NCBI GenBank assembly: GCA_037951165.1
Contig: JBBDHG010000057.1
Span: 10,814,001-10,878,000, forward strand
From: Lophius americanus
Lineage: Eukaryota > Chordata > Actinopteri > Lophiiformes > Lophiidae
DNA: 64,000 nt
Reading direction: 5' to 3'
The notes beneath the pieces are model-generated. The model was not told the DNA's origin and searched no databases. It saw only the letters and a program-made list of their open reading frames with translations. The translations under genes were made by a program, and so were the position numbers. Below are positions 10,458-22,320 of this stretch, in pieces; position 1 is the stretch's first letter, and the number at the start of each line of letters is the position of its first letter.

Positions 10458-13400
10458 GCAAGCACAGTTTGACATTATAATTTTATGAGGTTCATTTAGT
10501 CAGGTTAGTTTTATAACGTGTGTTGCTCAGTTAACTGCACAGGTATACGTCTTTAAAACTAAATCAGTTGTTTCTTTGTTTATTAATTTTAAAGCATTCA
10601 TTAGACATTGTCAGTCAAATAATCATCATTATTATTACTATTATTATAATTACTATTATTATAATTATATTTTCTCTCGCTAATTATGAGTGGGATGGCA
10701 CCCACATAATGACTCTGCTCCCATAAAATAGTTCTTCAGGATCAGTCTTAAAGTATATGGTGGTTATTAGCCTGCAGTACCTTTGAATAAGGTTCAAGAT
10801 TAACACTTATAATCTCACTTTCAGTTAGAATTTCTGTTAACTTTCTGGAAATATGTGTTTGCATTTGAAGCATTTATCATTCAACAAATGGATTTTCCTT
10901 TGTTTTGACCATCTTTATTTTCTTGTGTGCAATTATGCACGGCTCAACGACTTCATTTGTTGCTTGTATTCATAACAACCTATTAACTCTCGACTCGATA
11001 TTCAACTGCAATACGTCCTTCAGATAAGGCTAATATATATGACCCATGATAGCCTACCCTCTTAGAAATGAAATATTGACTTTTTGTGTTGAAATAACTA
11101 AATAATTGCAGCTTTATGCAATAAAACAAGGCTGTATCATTCCATTAAAGTGGTGATGAAGTTTTATTGGATTTCATGATGGTCCCACACATTGTTTATC
11201 TTAATATCTATTTATCTCATATAAGATTATTTCTAGCTTCATTGTATTTAATGTAGTGTTTAATGGTTTAGGGTTTGTTTGTTTTTTAAATATTCCTTTG
11301 TTTCATGTGACTGTGATTTTTGTATAAGCAGCTCAAAATGAATTGCCCCTGTTGGTTTCATAGATAAAGTTGTTTGAATTGAATGACTATAATTAGTACC
11401 TGCAATATAGTTGGTAGGTAGTAGGTTTAATGACATTTGCTTAAGGGTATTCAGTAATAATTACTTTTCTTTATTTATAGTTTTTTTTTACTCATTGATA
11501 CAATCTAGTTTAATGGACTGATGTTAATGGAATTAACATAACTAAGTTAAAAAAATGGGCCTGCATAACACCACATCTACAGGATAGTGCTGTATAGAAG
11601 CATTTGCATTTATCTTCTGAGAGCAACAACAAGAATTGCTCTAATCACTGAACTCACTCCCGGGGCCTACTAAATCTTAGCCAGCCTTCAATCTTAACTG
11701 CTCTGCAATTCATTAATGTTTCTTTAGACATTTATGAGACAGGACAAGATGGCAAACATTAATATTTGATCACACAATTTTGTGTTGTATTACTGTACAT
11801 GCCGAAGGAGCTCCCATTATAATGATCGCTGCTGATTAGGGCTAACATGTTTCTAGTCTTGTCAGTTGTGAGTTTATCACAATTATTCCCCGTGTGCCAG
11901 CCAATTCAGATCTGATTTTTACATTATCTATATTTTTACTAGTCGGGAAATAAACCGTGTGCAAGAAGAAACAAATCATATATTATCAAATAAATGTCCA
12001 AATAAATTACCACATGACAAAACACAGAAGTGAAGGCATTAGTCATCCAGCCTTATGTTTAGTACCCAACGAGAAGCATTTTCGAGACGGCAGCACTCTC
12101 TATTTTCTGAGTCCTGTAATCTGCTATGGAAAATTGTATGTTTCAGGCCATTCCCTACGTGTTGTCAGCAGTTCGCAAAAGGACCAAAATTTAACACAAA
12201 AAGACAAGTTGAAGAAAAAAAAAGATTAGCTTCATTAAATTAATATTAAATACAAGAAATGTGGAAAAAAAATCCAATAAAAGGCAGATCAGAAAAAGGC
12301 CACAGGTAAACACAAGGAGATAATGCACGCAACACAAATAAACAACAATAAACGGATAATTGAAAGATTAAGTTAATCACGGCAAATGAACACGCGGGGG
12401 AAAACAAAGAAAGGAAAACATGACACATGAAGAAATAAATTACAAAATAAAAAAGGAATGGACAAACTCAAATCCCAGACCATGAAAACATGGAGGGCTA
12501 TGATAAGCAAAAACCCCAACCATTCAGGGGGGGGGGGGGGGGAATGCATAAGAACATAACAAAAAAAGACAGAGAAAGAATAACACCTCCTAACTCTCAA
12601 ATTTGACAAACAGATTTCATATCTTAACCAGAAGTCTGACTGCCGTTCAGTGACTTTACTTTGGAGATATGGAGATACAAACATATATAACTAATTTGGT
12701 GCCCTACGTGGAATTTGATTGTGCTTTCTCAAACTGTGATTCTCGTGTACCATTATTTGTCTTCTACAAATAAAACTAACTTAGATGGCCACAACACAAT
12801 CACAGATTATGTGAGTTTATGTCATGTTTTGTCACTGACATAGTTGCAATTTATGCAAGAACATTCTTGCAAGAATATAAACAGCATTATTTTCAAAATT
12901 AACAAGTTTTGAATAAAGTAAGGAATATAAAGGGGAAAAAAACACAATTGACAACAAATTGTCACTCAGACTGTCTTATAAAAACTTCCTAAACCTGTAA
13001 AAATGAAGTGCAATATCATTTGTTTGTGTATATGGAATCTGTTCCTGCTGTGCATAGGAGTTTAATCACTCTCACAGTTGTTGAAAATGTTGATGGCTCC
13101 CACGAAGCCTGCAGGCCTAGACCTGGCAATTTTAAAAAACTTGATCCAAACGTCTTTTGGCCTTGAATATGGGCTCCTTGCTCACAATACAGATATTCCC
13201 ATTATCAAAGTGTGAGAATCCTCTTTGTCAATGTGCTTGGGCCGCTTGGTTGTTAAATTTGTTTTCTTCTTTTGCACCTTTCCAGACGGCTGGTTTAATA
13301 TCTTTTTTTTTGTTTACGTCTTTTCCAATGCTCCTCTTCTTTTCATCCTTAAACCTGCGTTGGGCAGTCTTGACTAAGCTTAAGATGTCATAGATTGACT

Positions 13401-14324
13401 TTATGTTTGGCAGGATTCATTCTCATGTCTTTATCATTCTCCTAAAAAGACCATAAGGGGATGGTTCTAAAATTTTTAATTAATTGTTGCAAGTATCCCC
13501 ACAGCAGGCAACCATTCCCTAGTTAACTGTTTTCCTTGTGGGTTTCAAGTTAGTAAGAATGTTCTAAATTAAACTGGGGACACTACTTCTTTAGCTAATC
13601 TAAGTCGTCCCATTAGATTTACCATACAATGATCACTAACAAAACAACGTTTTTTTTACCTGAAAATCAGTTTTTAAATTTTTAAATCCACAATGTTGCT
13701 CAAATAGATCTGGCACTTCTCCTGAGAGCTCAAAATTAGGTAGGAGTGACCAATATTGATGACCAGACCATAACTCTTTTCTTATTGGCCAAACAGGCAC
13801 TGTTACAATTAACCCAGTGCTCCAACCATCCCTTGTCTCCCCTAGTACTAATAATAATATGATTATTATTTCTATTGTGATTGAGTGACACTGCTGAGTG
13901 TACTTCTCTTTCAATAATTCTTTGAAAATGTAATGTGTTCTAGAGCCTCTGGCTGATATGAATCAACTGATATTACAATAAATAAATGTTAAGGCAAATA
14001 TAAATTGATATTGGACCATAAATTCCAACTTCTATGACCACCAGCTGGTCAGTTTCTTGCTGCTGTTCATCTGACATAAACATAGAGAGAAGAAAAACAT
14101 GAATCAATGAATCCCAATAAAGACTTGTCTCTGGAGCTTCAATAAATAGCTTCAATGAATGGCCAGTGTCAACAGTTACAGAAAACAAACGAATGAATGA
14201 ATGAATGAGCAGAACAGGTTGAAGCACAGACTCTACTCCTCTCTCTATCTAGTGTTGTGATGAACTTGAGGTAAATTATGTAAATGATTTGACGATGAGA
14301 CTTCTATTTTAACATACCTCAAGG
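10458..14324. other. Unassigned AT-rich DNA with minor repeats
   Basis: Mostly unique-looking AT-rich sequence. At 11325-11385 there is a possible LINE tail (AATTGCCCCTGTTGG, then GATAAAGTTGTTTGAATTG). At 11590-11935 there is a balanced block with homeodomain-like TAAT words. At 13640-13910 the minus strand has a weak resemblance to a DIRS-type polymerase. None of these is strong enough for a firm call. Confidence 0.45.
12527..12542. repeat. Run of 16 G residues
   Basis: An uninterrupted homopolymer, likely to be polymorphic and error-prone in assembly. Confidence 0.97.
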
Positions 14325-14565
14325 TGAAAGGAAGCTCTAGCTCAGTGGATAGCTTGGCCATCTCCCAATTTAAAGATCGGAAGGTAGCCGGTTCAGGTCC
14401 CACCAGGGTCTACATATCATAGGATCCTTGAGCAAGACCCTGAAACCCTAGCTCCCTGAGCGCTCAAAGGGACAGTCTCTCTGTGTCAGCCCAGTGATGA
14501 AGTGGCGACTCAAGCAGGGCGCACCCCTTCTCTCTTGGAAAATGTAAGGGAAATTAGCTCGTAGC
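14325..14565 (+). mobile_element. tRNA-derived SINE with pol III boxes
   Basis: An A-box-like TAGCTCAGTGGATAGC lies at 14338-14353 and a B-box-like GGTTCAGGTCC at 14390-14400, so the tRNA-like head is preserved. After it come GGATCCTTGAGCAAGACCC and CCCTAGCTCCCTGAGCG. The 3' part (GTGATGAAGTGGCGACTC...GGGCGCACCCC) differs from the CTT-tailed copies and is probably another subfamily or a neighbouring repeat. Confidence 0.75.
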
Positions 14566-16899
14566 TACAGTCCGAACCTTCATGGTGACCACGTTACCGT
14601 CTAGACTTTGTAGCTTAATGTGGACGATGGTTTCTCTATGCCATCTCTCCTCTCGGGGAAGGCAACACTTCAGCACATGTACATTGGTCTTGTGCCGAAC
14701 TGAATTTCCCAAGTGGACAGCACGGACATTACCAGTTTACCTCCAAAGTTTTGTTACTCAGGTCCTCATCCAGCCCCTCTTTGACGCCGAGGATTCACAC
14801 TACATCCCACCCCCAGTCAGTACTTCATGTATCATCTCTATGATGGCAGGGATCCACACTCCATTGCAAGAATTTCATGTAACACGATGAAGACAGTAGT
14901 GAAGAGAGACTGGGATGGTGCAAACATGAACCTCCATGTATAGTGAGGTTGACAAGAGTAGACGCTTGCAGAAGATGTTTGTATCTTGTTATGTCTATCC
15001 TCTTGTTTTCCGATGTCACTGCTTTATAAAGAGCTAACCCTTCCCTTATAAACAACCTAAAGAGGAGCATCTCATTGTGTTTTCATAAAGGGTTTATGAT
15101 GACAACAGAAAATGCCACAAAATGAAAAAAAAGCATTCTACACAATATGCAACAGCTCAAAAATATCACTTTGGCATTGCTGAAATTTTAACAGAAAATA
15201 TACACGTATATGTAGCGGATTACATTTAGCGGATTATATACATTTTATCTCAAAAATAATTGAATAGGGGCACCACCCAAAGTTAATTTTGGGAAATTAT
15301 GAAACTTAAAATTAATTTAACTTAATTAATTTAAAATTCTCACATCTGAGAGTCATAAACTCTTTTACAAAGTACTCTCATTTCTCTTCAAGAAGGAAAT
15401 AAATGACAACTGTTATGCTTAAATATTCAGTTACATACTACATTCAAATGCATGTACTGATGTAAATGTGCAGTTGTTATGATAACTTCACTTCCCTCCA
15501 AAAGCTAACTGTCTGATTTCTTCTTTAATGCACCCAAACATCACAAGGACCTAACTTAAGACGTCAGCAATTAGAAGTCAAACTGTAAAAGACCAGCTCA
15601 TCTGTCTTACAGCCTATTATTTTCTTAATTTCTCAACAATGACTGAACCCATTCTAGGATTTACTCCTGTCTCTAGCTAACTCAACTTATTTTTTTTCTA
15701 GTGTCCTCTGTCAATGTCTTTGTTTTCTTTCATGATGTCCGTAGATCATGCTGAGGCTATTCCAGATTCTGCCATATAAGCATTCCCCAAAACAGTTGTG
15801 TGTTCTTGTCAAACCTCATCACACATTAATATATGACCGAAAATATTCAACATAGAGTTCTGTTTTCCACTGCCAGAATATTTCACATCATCAAAAGGTC
15901 TCTTTAAACTTCACAGATAATAGTCTGAGTTCTTTGTTTTAAACTCCTTTTTTAGACTTCTATAAAACTTTGTTAACTCCATGATCCAACAGCCTTAGGT
16001 CATATTGCCTCACTGCATCATCGCACATCACAAAGAGACATATCTCTTTCAATCAGCTGCAACCCACTTAAAATGTTCCATAACACCCAGGAGTCAGTAT
16101 ATCTTTTAAAGTGCCTCGTCTCAAAAGGTTTTTAAGCTAACTGGATAAAAAAAATTGCTTTGCAAATCTCAGAGCACCTAAATAGTATTCATAAGAAAAT
16201 TACATAACCACTGCTTTGGATTCTCAGCTTTGCGTCGCTATACAACTACACACTATTGATTATTATGTTCATTTGTATTCACGATGTATACTTCCTTAGA
16301 AATAAGGAGAGGAAGGGATTGCCTGAGAGCAAGGACATGTTGTTTTTAAGTAATTAACACTATGACGGAATAAGACAGCAGCTTGCTCACCGGCAGGGCC
16401 TCTCCTTTCATCAGTGTAAACTTGGTCTCCATGTGTGTTTTCACTGAAGCAAGGACGATGAATATGTGCACTTCCCTGAAGGGTGAGGTGAGGCTGTGTG
16501 ACACGTTGCTTCCTAGAGCTCAAGGAATTAGTGAAGACCCGTGGGTGTTTAGCCATGTGTGTGCGTGGGTGCTGCTATTATTCTTGTGTGCCCTTGTCCT
16601 TCCTCGGGGCAAAAGGATTTGTGGTTTAAGCATGGGTCTTATTCTGGCTGAGTTTTCTATCAAAACTCTCAGACAGCTTCTACAGTTTTCTATCTCTCTC
16701 TCTTTGCCAATTTAACTTTTTTCATAATGTGTCTTGGTAATGTTTATTCTTTGTTGTTTTCCCAATTCTGCAAAATCCCAAACTATGCTCCATGAAATAG
16801 GATTTTGAATGACTTCTTTCTTCCGTAAATGAACATTGAAACTAAAATATAAATGAATGAGGTCAAAGATACAAGCAGCTGAAATTATTTTCCTTCGTA
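14566..16899. other. Unassigned DNA
   Basis: No family recognised. Open frames at 14582-14890 and 16383-16715 have no domain features, and base composition does not change across them. Confidence 0.5.
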
Positions 16900-17215
16900 G
16901 GTTATCTGAGCCTTAGAGTTAATGTGCGAAGACCGCACATCTGGAGGGAGCTCGGCATGGATCCGCTACTCCTTCACATCAAAAAGAGCCAGCTGAGGTG
17001 TTTCAACATCTGATTAGGACACCTCGCTTTTGAAGTTTTCCAGGTATGTCCAACGTGGAAGAGATCCCTGGGTTGACCCAGACTTCACTGGCGAGACTAT
17101 ATATCTCATTTGGCCAGGGTACACCTTCGGATCCCCTTAGATTAGCTGATGATTTAGAATACCCTTCTTGCTTAAACCACCCAAACCCGGATAAGTGGAA
17201 GGAAATTGAGTGAAA
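16900..17215 (+). mobile_element. LINE C-terminal fragment
   Basis: The translation, with stops and frame breaks, reads LLLHIKKSQLRCF, then LAFEVFQVCPTWKRSLG, PRLHWRDYISHLA, and GGATAAGTGGAAGGAAATTGA at the 3' end. Fish non-LTR elements carry the corresponding C-terminal block SQLRWFGHL, GRPRTRWRDYIS and DKRKK. It is an isolated 3' fragment on the plus strand. Which LINE clade it belongs to is not decided here. Confidence 0.7.
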
Positions 17216-17640
17216 TAGAAGTTGAATATAAATTTAAGGTTAGGCAACCGAAATATGAAGTCGTTGCTTATATTTATTTCAAATTAAACCACTCATATGA
17301 TCTATAATAAAATAATTGCAAACCCCATTGAAACCCAATGAAATTTGGGATAAATAGCAGCCGGTGGTTCTGGAAGACTTCTGCAAACATCTCACCAAGC
17401 GTTATTGTAACTATGTTACCGTAACTCCAAGAGGTATCAGCGCACACAGATGACATCTATGAGCGAACATATGATTGAAACTGACCAAAGACATATTGTG
17501 TGTGCATGTTGAGTATAGAATTGATATATATATAATGTATGTGCTTGCCAAAAAAATATATGTTTGCGCTCAGAACGTCACACAAATATGTAATGTTAAA
17601 ATGGGCAAAGGTAAAAAATCTGAGTGACTTTAACAAGGGA
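17216..17640. other. Unassigned AT-rich DNA
   Basis: Nothing recognised. A short TATATATA run lies near 17524. Confidence 0.5.
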
Positions 17641-18035
17641 CAAATTGTAACCGCTTGGTGGCTTGGCGAACCAGCGACAGGTTCAGGTCCACCCAAGGCT
17701 CATTGATTCACATGAAGAGCAACAGCTTTCCAGTGTTCCCACAGAATTTCTGCTGTGGCACAAATTGCTGCAACAGCAGATTGGTTCTGTTGTTGTGTCC
17801 AATTGTCTCCCTGGGTGTCCTTGGGTTGTCTGCAGCACCCAGGGAGACAATTCCACCCAACAACAGCACCGGGTTCAGGGTCTTGCTCAATAACCCTAGG
17901 ACATATAGACTGCAAGGGATGGGATCAAACTGCCGATCTTCGGGTGGCTCTCGATCTTTGAGAGCCACCCGCAGATCGGCATTAACCCTTCGGGATGGGC
18001 GGCTGTGGCTATACCCAGTGAGCCAAAGCCGCCCT
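17641..18035. mobile_element. SINE-derived cluster with three successive hairpins
   Basis: Pieces of tRNA-type SINEs lie in opposite orientations. Hairpin 1 pairs 17787-17817 with 17836-17866 (28 of 31 positions). Hairpin 2 pairs 17931-17952 with 17960-17981 (21 of 22). Hairpin 3 pairs 17997-18010 with 18021-18034 (13 of 14). SINE words such as GGGTTCAGGGTCTTGCTCAA (17870-17889) and GTGGCTATACCCAGTGAGCC lie within or between them. The block probably arose from nested or inverted SINE insertions. The very small divergence between arms is unusual beside the decay seen elsewhere. Confidence 0.8.
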
Positions 18036-18339
18036 ATAATAAGCGCTACTGGGATTCAAACTCAAGATCTCCTGTTAACTGGACATGCACTTCAACAAAC
18101 TAAGCACAAGTGCCCTTATATATCAATACAATATAAGGCATGTGGTTTCTCATGGCACATTTATAGACATGATTAAAACTCTATCCCCAATTGCCACTCT
18201 ATTAGATTAGATCAATACCAAGCTTGTTTGCGATGCACAAAAAATGTGTGACCCCTGATATAGAGTGCTGTCTCTCAGGTCCCCCATGTGGCTCTCGTAA
18301 ATTTGAATAGCAACTAGATGGAGATCTGGTGACTTTGAA

Positions 18340-18690
18340 GACAATAATACTTAATACTAATTTAGGGATTTTCATGAAACTGAAAGACGCTTTACAGAGT
18401 ATAGTTCGGACGGAGAAACGGAACTTCTCTGTCTATACGGTGAATCGGCGAACACACAATGCCAGCGTCCTTTCAACAAATGTACAAGTGATGAGAGAAA
18501 GACAACCGTTCACACTCACATTAACTCCTATGGGCAATTTAGGGTAAGGGTCACCAATTTACCTGGATTAGATTGCATATTTTTTTGCATGTGAGGAGGC
18601 AGGAGTTCTTGGAAAGACCCGACTCAGATAGGGGTACAACATGCAAACTCCGCACAGAAAGTTCGGCGGAGGTTGTTCTAACCCACTGCT
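18340..18690 (+). repeat. Interspersed repeat fragment, family not named
   Basis: The region holds TTTCATGAAACTGAAAGACGCTTTACA near its start (18371 onward), then CGTTCACACTCACATTAACT, CTATGGGCAATTTAGG, TCACCAATTTACCTGGATTA, GTGAGGAGGCAGGAG and ACATGCAAACTCCGCACAGA. This ordered set is widespread in fish genomes, next to LINE-like or SINE-like 3' regions. A related start occurs at 29585-29680. Confidence 0.6.
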
Positions 18691-18699
18691 TTCTTCCTG

Positions 18700-18945
18700 C
18701 TAGGCAGCAGCACTGCTTTAGCTCAGTGGGTAGAGCAGTTGTCCCTCACTGGGAAACCAGGGTTCAAGCCCAAACCCTGACGCAACAAGCCGTGGGTCCT
18801 TGAACTCCCCAGACACTTCACAGGGGCTGCCCACTGCTCCCTCAGGGATGCGTTAAATGCTGTGATAAATGTCCAATGTTGTACTGTATGCATGTACTAG
18901 GGTAGCATGTGATAAATATAATAATAATAATAATACATTTAATTT
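18700..18945 (+). mobile_element. tRNA-derived SINE, near full length
   Basis: A-box-like TAGCTCAGTGGGTAGAGCA at 18719-18737 and B-box-like GGTTCAAGCC at 18761-18770. The body runs GGGTCCTTGAACTCCCCAGA, CAGGGGCTGCCCACTGCTCC, CTCAGGGATGCG, then the tail ATGTGATAAATATAATAATA. The best preserved tRNA-like head in the window. Closest here to the copy at 44325-44530. Confidence 0.8.
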
Positions 18946-19025
18946 ATAATGCACTTTACATTTGGATCAAATCTCAAAGTGCTAAATATAGGATAGATTA
19001 TTATAACCACTGCGCCACCATGCCG
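18946..19025 (+). repeat. Short repeat fragment at SINE tail
   Basis: Contains TTTATAATGCACTTTACATTTGG, CTCAAAGTGCTAAATA and CCACTGCGCCACCATGCCGCC, typical words of a fish interspersed repeat. The first word recurs reversed at 50874-50935. Confidence 0.5.
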
Positions 19026-19505
19026 CCAAATGGCATATGATGATATTCGATCCACTCAGTGCTCACTTTCATCTGTCATTACTAGAAAACTTCGCTCAGG
19101 GTGCCTCTGCTGTGACCTCTTCTACAAGTGAAGAGTTTTTTCAACTCATACAATCTAATATGTCAACTCTTTCAGCCCTTAAAAAGAACTAAAAAAATAT
19201 CTTCAATCTAATTATAAAGACATCTTTAGCTGGCCCTTCCTATCTCTGATAAGAGGACAGAGGATCTATATTGATGGAGTAGGTGCTATCTTCAAACTCA
19301 AACTCTTCCACATCAATTGTGACACCAAACTCAGTGCAGTTTATAAAATGTAGTCATCTAAAGGTAATATCCCGATTGCCAAAGTCAAATTATAGATCAG
19401 CTCACCCTTCCCTTAACAAGAATCTACTGGAGCCTTTAATTGTCAAGAGGATATCATCTAGTATCCAGTCAAGTGACTGGGTTCCTATAGATAATATATT
19501 AAGAA
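19026..19505. other. Unassigned DNA
   Basis: Nothing recognised. Confidence 0.5.
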
Positions 19506-19690
19506 ACTAAACCTATGCTGTTGTGCCCAACATAGAGGGTATATACCTGAAAAATACCCAATCTCTCATGTTTTATAAACAACCCCCCTGATTGAACTTG
19601 TAAAATTAAATGTGAAGTTATGTGCGAAACACTCTGAGTTTCACAAATAAAGAAAGGTTGACGGGGTTTCATACTCCATACTCCACTTTT
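19506..19690 (-). repeat. Helitron-like family, terminal module (reversed)
   Basis: On the minus strand the terminal module reads TTCAATCAGGGGGGTTG, then GATTGGGTATTTTTCAGG and TATATACCCTC. The end hairpin TGTTG-GGCA-CAACA and GCATAGG follow, then TTAG (plus 19507-19510) and T (plus A at 19506). TTAG replaces the usual CTAG. Only the last module is present. Confidence 0.7.
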
Positions 19691-20189
19691 TCATGTTCTG
19701 AATAGTAGGTACAAAACTCCATTTGTCAAAACACAAAACAGTTATGCAGCAACAAATAATTCATCATCTTTTTCCTTGTTGGTTTCTGAGGGCAGCATTT
19801 ATTCCTCGTCTTTCTGCCACTTCAAACTATAAATCCGACCTATAAATTTGAAATCCCTTTTCTAGAGCCAGTGTTGAGTTGGTACGTTCAGGCTACTGTA
19901 CAAATATAACCCATGGCCTCCACAGAAGAATACCCACTCCCTCTGGCCATAGAAAGGACTTTTTCTTAACTAAGATTAATGAAAGAAATCTTACTTTGAG
20001 CCTATTTTACACTAAAAACATTGTGAATGTTATATTCCTCTTATTCTAAGAAATACCTTTATATTTCATACACCTAACCTTTGAGTGAAGAAGTCAACAT
20101 TAAGGTTGACAGACTGTTTTAAGACTGCTTGTTGAAGACTCTCCCTGAGTTCTTTGAACCACCATAACAATCATGTTCTCAATTTCTAG
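19691..20189. other. Unassigned AT-rich DNA
   Basis: No repeat or coding signal recognised. Confidence 0.5.
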
Positions 20190-20312
20190 ACAGAAGAAGA
20201 AATCCTTTATTGATCACAGCCATACACACTACAACATAGTGAAATTATTTCTCTGCATTTGAACCATCTGTTAGGGAGCAGTAGGCAGCCCACGGTGGGA
20301 CTCGAACCAGCT
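20190..20312 (-). mobile_element. tRNA-derived SINE, 3' part (reversed)
   Basis: On the minus strand: GTTCGAGTCCCACCGTGGG, CTGCCTACTGCTCCCTAACA, GATGGTTCAAATGCAGAGAA, then GATCAATAAAGGATTTCTTC and TTCTG. The tail is the same as in the SINE at 453-637. Confidence 0.8.
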
Positions 20313-21213
20313 ACCTGAATCTTGCATTTAGTTATCCCAGTCAAGTTAATCACCATTGAATACCGAGGCACTAGGACATGTTTATAATTGTGCATTTCCT
20401 CCTTAACTCTATTTGTAGCTGATGGAAACATTGATATCTCTCTCAAGACAGTGTGAGGGGAGCCAGTTTGTTCTTCCCACACTAAACACATCCAGGTATA
20501 GGTCGGGTTTAAAGGCCCGATACCTTTGATGGAAACATAAACTTTTTATGAGTTGATTTAATTCATCCTTGGAGAGGAATTATTACTTTTGTGAATGCCT
20601 CATGAACCCTTAAATCCCAGCTTTAATAACTCCTTACATATCAGTGTGGTGGCACACTCAAACAATCTGATGTCAAAGAGAAAATGAAAACGCCATAAGC
20701 GAGTGAAAGATACATGCCTTAAACATTGCACTGGAGAGGAAATGCCTAACAAATCATTTGTGCAGGGGCAAGGTCATGTTTTTCATATAAGATAAATGAA
20801 AAAACAAGACCTAATAAAGCACAGCATGTCATAAAGCACAGCATGTCAAGGGGAAATCTTAAAATCTTTGAGGTGGATCTTCAAATATTTCTGCAGCTAT
20901 TGCTTATTCTGGATAAACCAAATCCTTTCAGCCAAGGTCCAATTTGTGATGACTGCTATCAATATGATGTAATCTGTTTTCTGGGTTTTGCTGTGGGAAG
21001 TACTGCTGGTGGACCACCTGGAAAAGGGTCACACTATTTCAGGAACCTATTACACTGATCTCCTAAGACAGCTATGAGAGATAATCAAGGAGACTTGGCC
21101 TAGAAGAACAAGAGTTGTGCTTTTTCATCAGGATAACACATCATCAACCCATCAGCCGTGGAATCCATTGGAAATGGCTGCCATCCAAAAATGTGGATTT
21201 GAACTCTTCCCTA
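20313..21213. other. Unassigned DNA
   Basis: Only a small direct repeat of ATAAAGCACAGCATGTC, twice in tandem around 20814-20847, stands out. Confidence 0.5.
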
Positions 21214-21262
21214 ATCACAAACAAACAACAACAAACAACAACAACAACAACAACAACAACAT
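21214..21262. repeat. AAC microsatellite
   Basis: CAAACAACAACAAACAAC grading into uninterrupted AAC triplets. Confidence 0.95.
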
Positions 21263-21356
21263 CCATTAAAACAGAAATGGGAAACAATGCATATGTTCCT
21301 TAATTACAGAGAGGGTACAGATAAAGACAACTTGACATACTTTACACTAAATATGA

Positions 21357-21660
21357 TTAAGCCAACGCTGTCGACCCTGACAGCAAGGTATATCCCCTAA
21401 AAGACCCCAAAACTTGTACAATCAATCTCTCTGATTGAACTCCTTGAATTAAATGTTTTATTAAATGTAAATTCAATTTCATGTAAATTCAATTTTTTTT
21501 TGTTTTCGCAAAAACAAAAGAAAGGAAGATATAAGGAACCCCTAAAGAGTGAAATATCATAATTTTAAGTTAAATATGATATAACGGAGATAGATCTCCC
21601 CAGGTTGATTGATATTCACCATTTCCTTACTCAATTTGGTGAATATGAATCTTTAATGAT
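21357..21660 (-). repeat. Helitron-like family, 3' end plus one module (reversed)
   Basis: On the minus strand the module GAATATCAATCAACCTGGGG, AGATCTATC and CTTTAGGGGTTCC is followed by GGGGTCTTTTAGGGGATATA. The hairpin TGCTGTC-AGGGTC-GACAGC comes next (plus 21366-21385), then GTTGGC and TTAA followed by T. The hairpin has one of the cleanest 7-bp stems in the family. The module and the terminus are contiguous here. Confidence 0.75.
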
Positions 21661-21799
21661 AACGAGAAAGAATCGTCTGAAAAACTGTTTTTTCATTAAA
21701 AGGAATAACTAACACCCCTGTCCACTCAAACACCCATAGACAATAACTGGTTCACCCAAGGGATAACACATCCAAACACAAGCAGAGTACTCTGGTCCA

Positions 21800-22320
21800 T
21801 ACAGATCAATGAAGCGAGAAAAGCAACAGTTAAGTTCAGTCCTTTTAGTCAATGGCCTAAAGATTCAATATAATCTGTATATTTTGGAGACTAATCAACC
21901 ACTTCAAAAGCAGATGGCTAGACACATTATTGGAATATACAATATATTTGATGTAACTGTCCCAACCAGCGGGGGGAACATAACCAAACTGCTCACTCAG
22001 AGAGAGATGTACTGGATCTCCATGCTTGAACAGACTTCAAATAAAAAAAAACATATATTCTGAATTTTGGGCAGATCTAAAGGCCAGGGATCCTTGTGGC
22101 CTCAGAGCACACCTACATCAACCAATTACATAGTACATCCTGTTTATCTTTTGCCCCCTCTTCATTTACTTTTATCCGTTTATTTTCACATTGCGAAATC
22201 AAAGGGAGAATTGTATAGGACCTGTTATAAAATGCTTAATCTCCAGCTTCTATTCATCCTGCTCTGATGATGGCAAGACAGCCAAAACATTAGCGGGTGT
22301 TGAAATAAAGAACAAACATA
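21800..22320 (+). mobile_element. Penelope-like element, 3' end
   Basis: The 84-codon frame at 21809-22063 ends with GGNITKLLTQREMYWISMLE. That matches the end of the GIY-YIG endonuclease domain of Penelope-like retroelements, where a basic LL.REayWI..L.T block precedes the C-terminus. The usual P.GLN motif has decayed to QTSNKKKHIF. About 200 bp downstream lie CTGATGA (22264-22270), a stem TGGC-AAGACA-GCCA, AAAC, ATTAGCGGGTGTTG and AATAAAG, a hammerhead-like arrangement shared with 8440-8550. The reverse transcriptase part is absent, so this is a 5'-truncated copy. Confidence 0.6.

Noticed and set aside
14338..14400. A-box and B-box sequences as possible tRNA genes (also at 18719-18770, 39935-40075 and 44341-44380)
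   Set aside because: No cloverleaf with an acceptor stem. Each is the head of a SINE with a LINE-like 3' tail.
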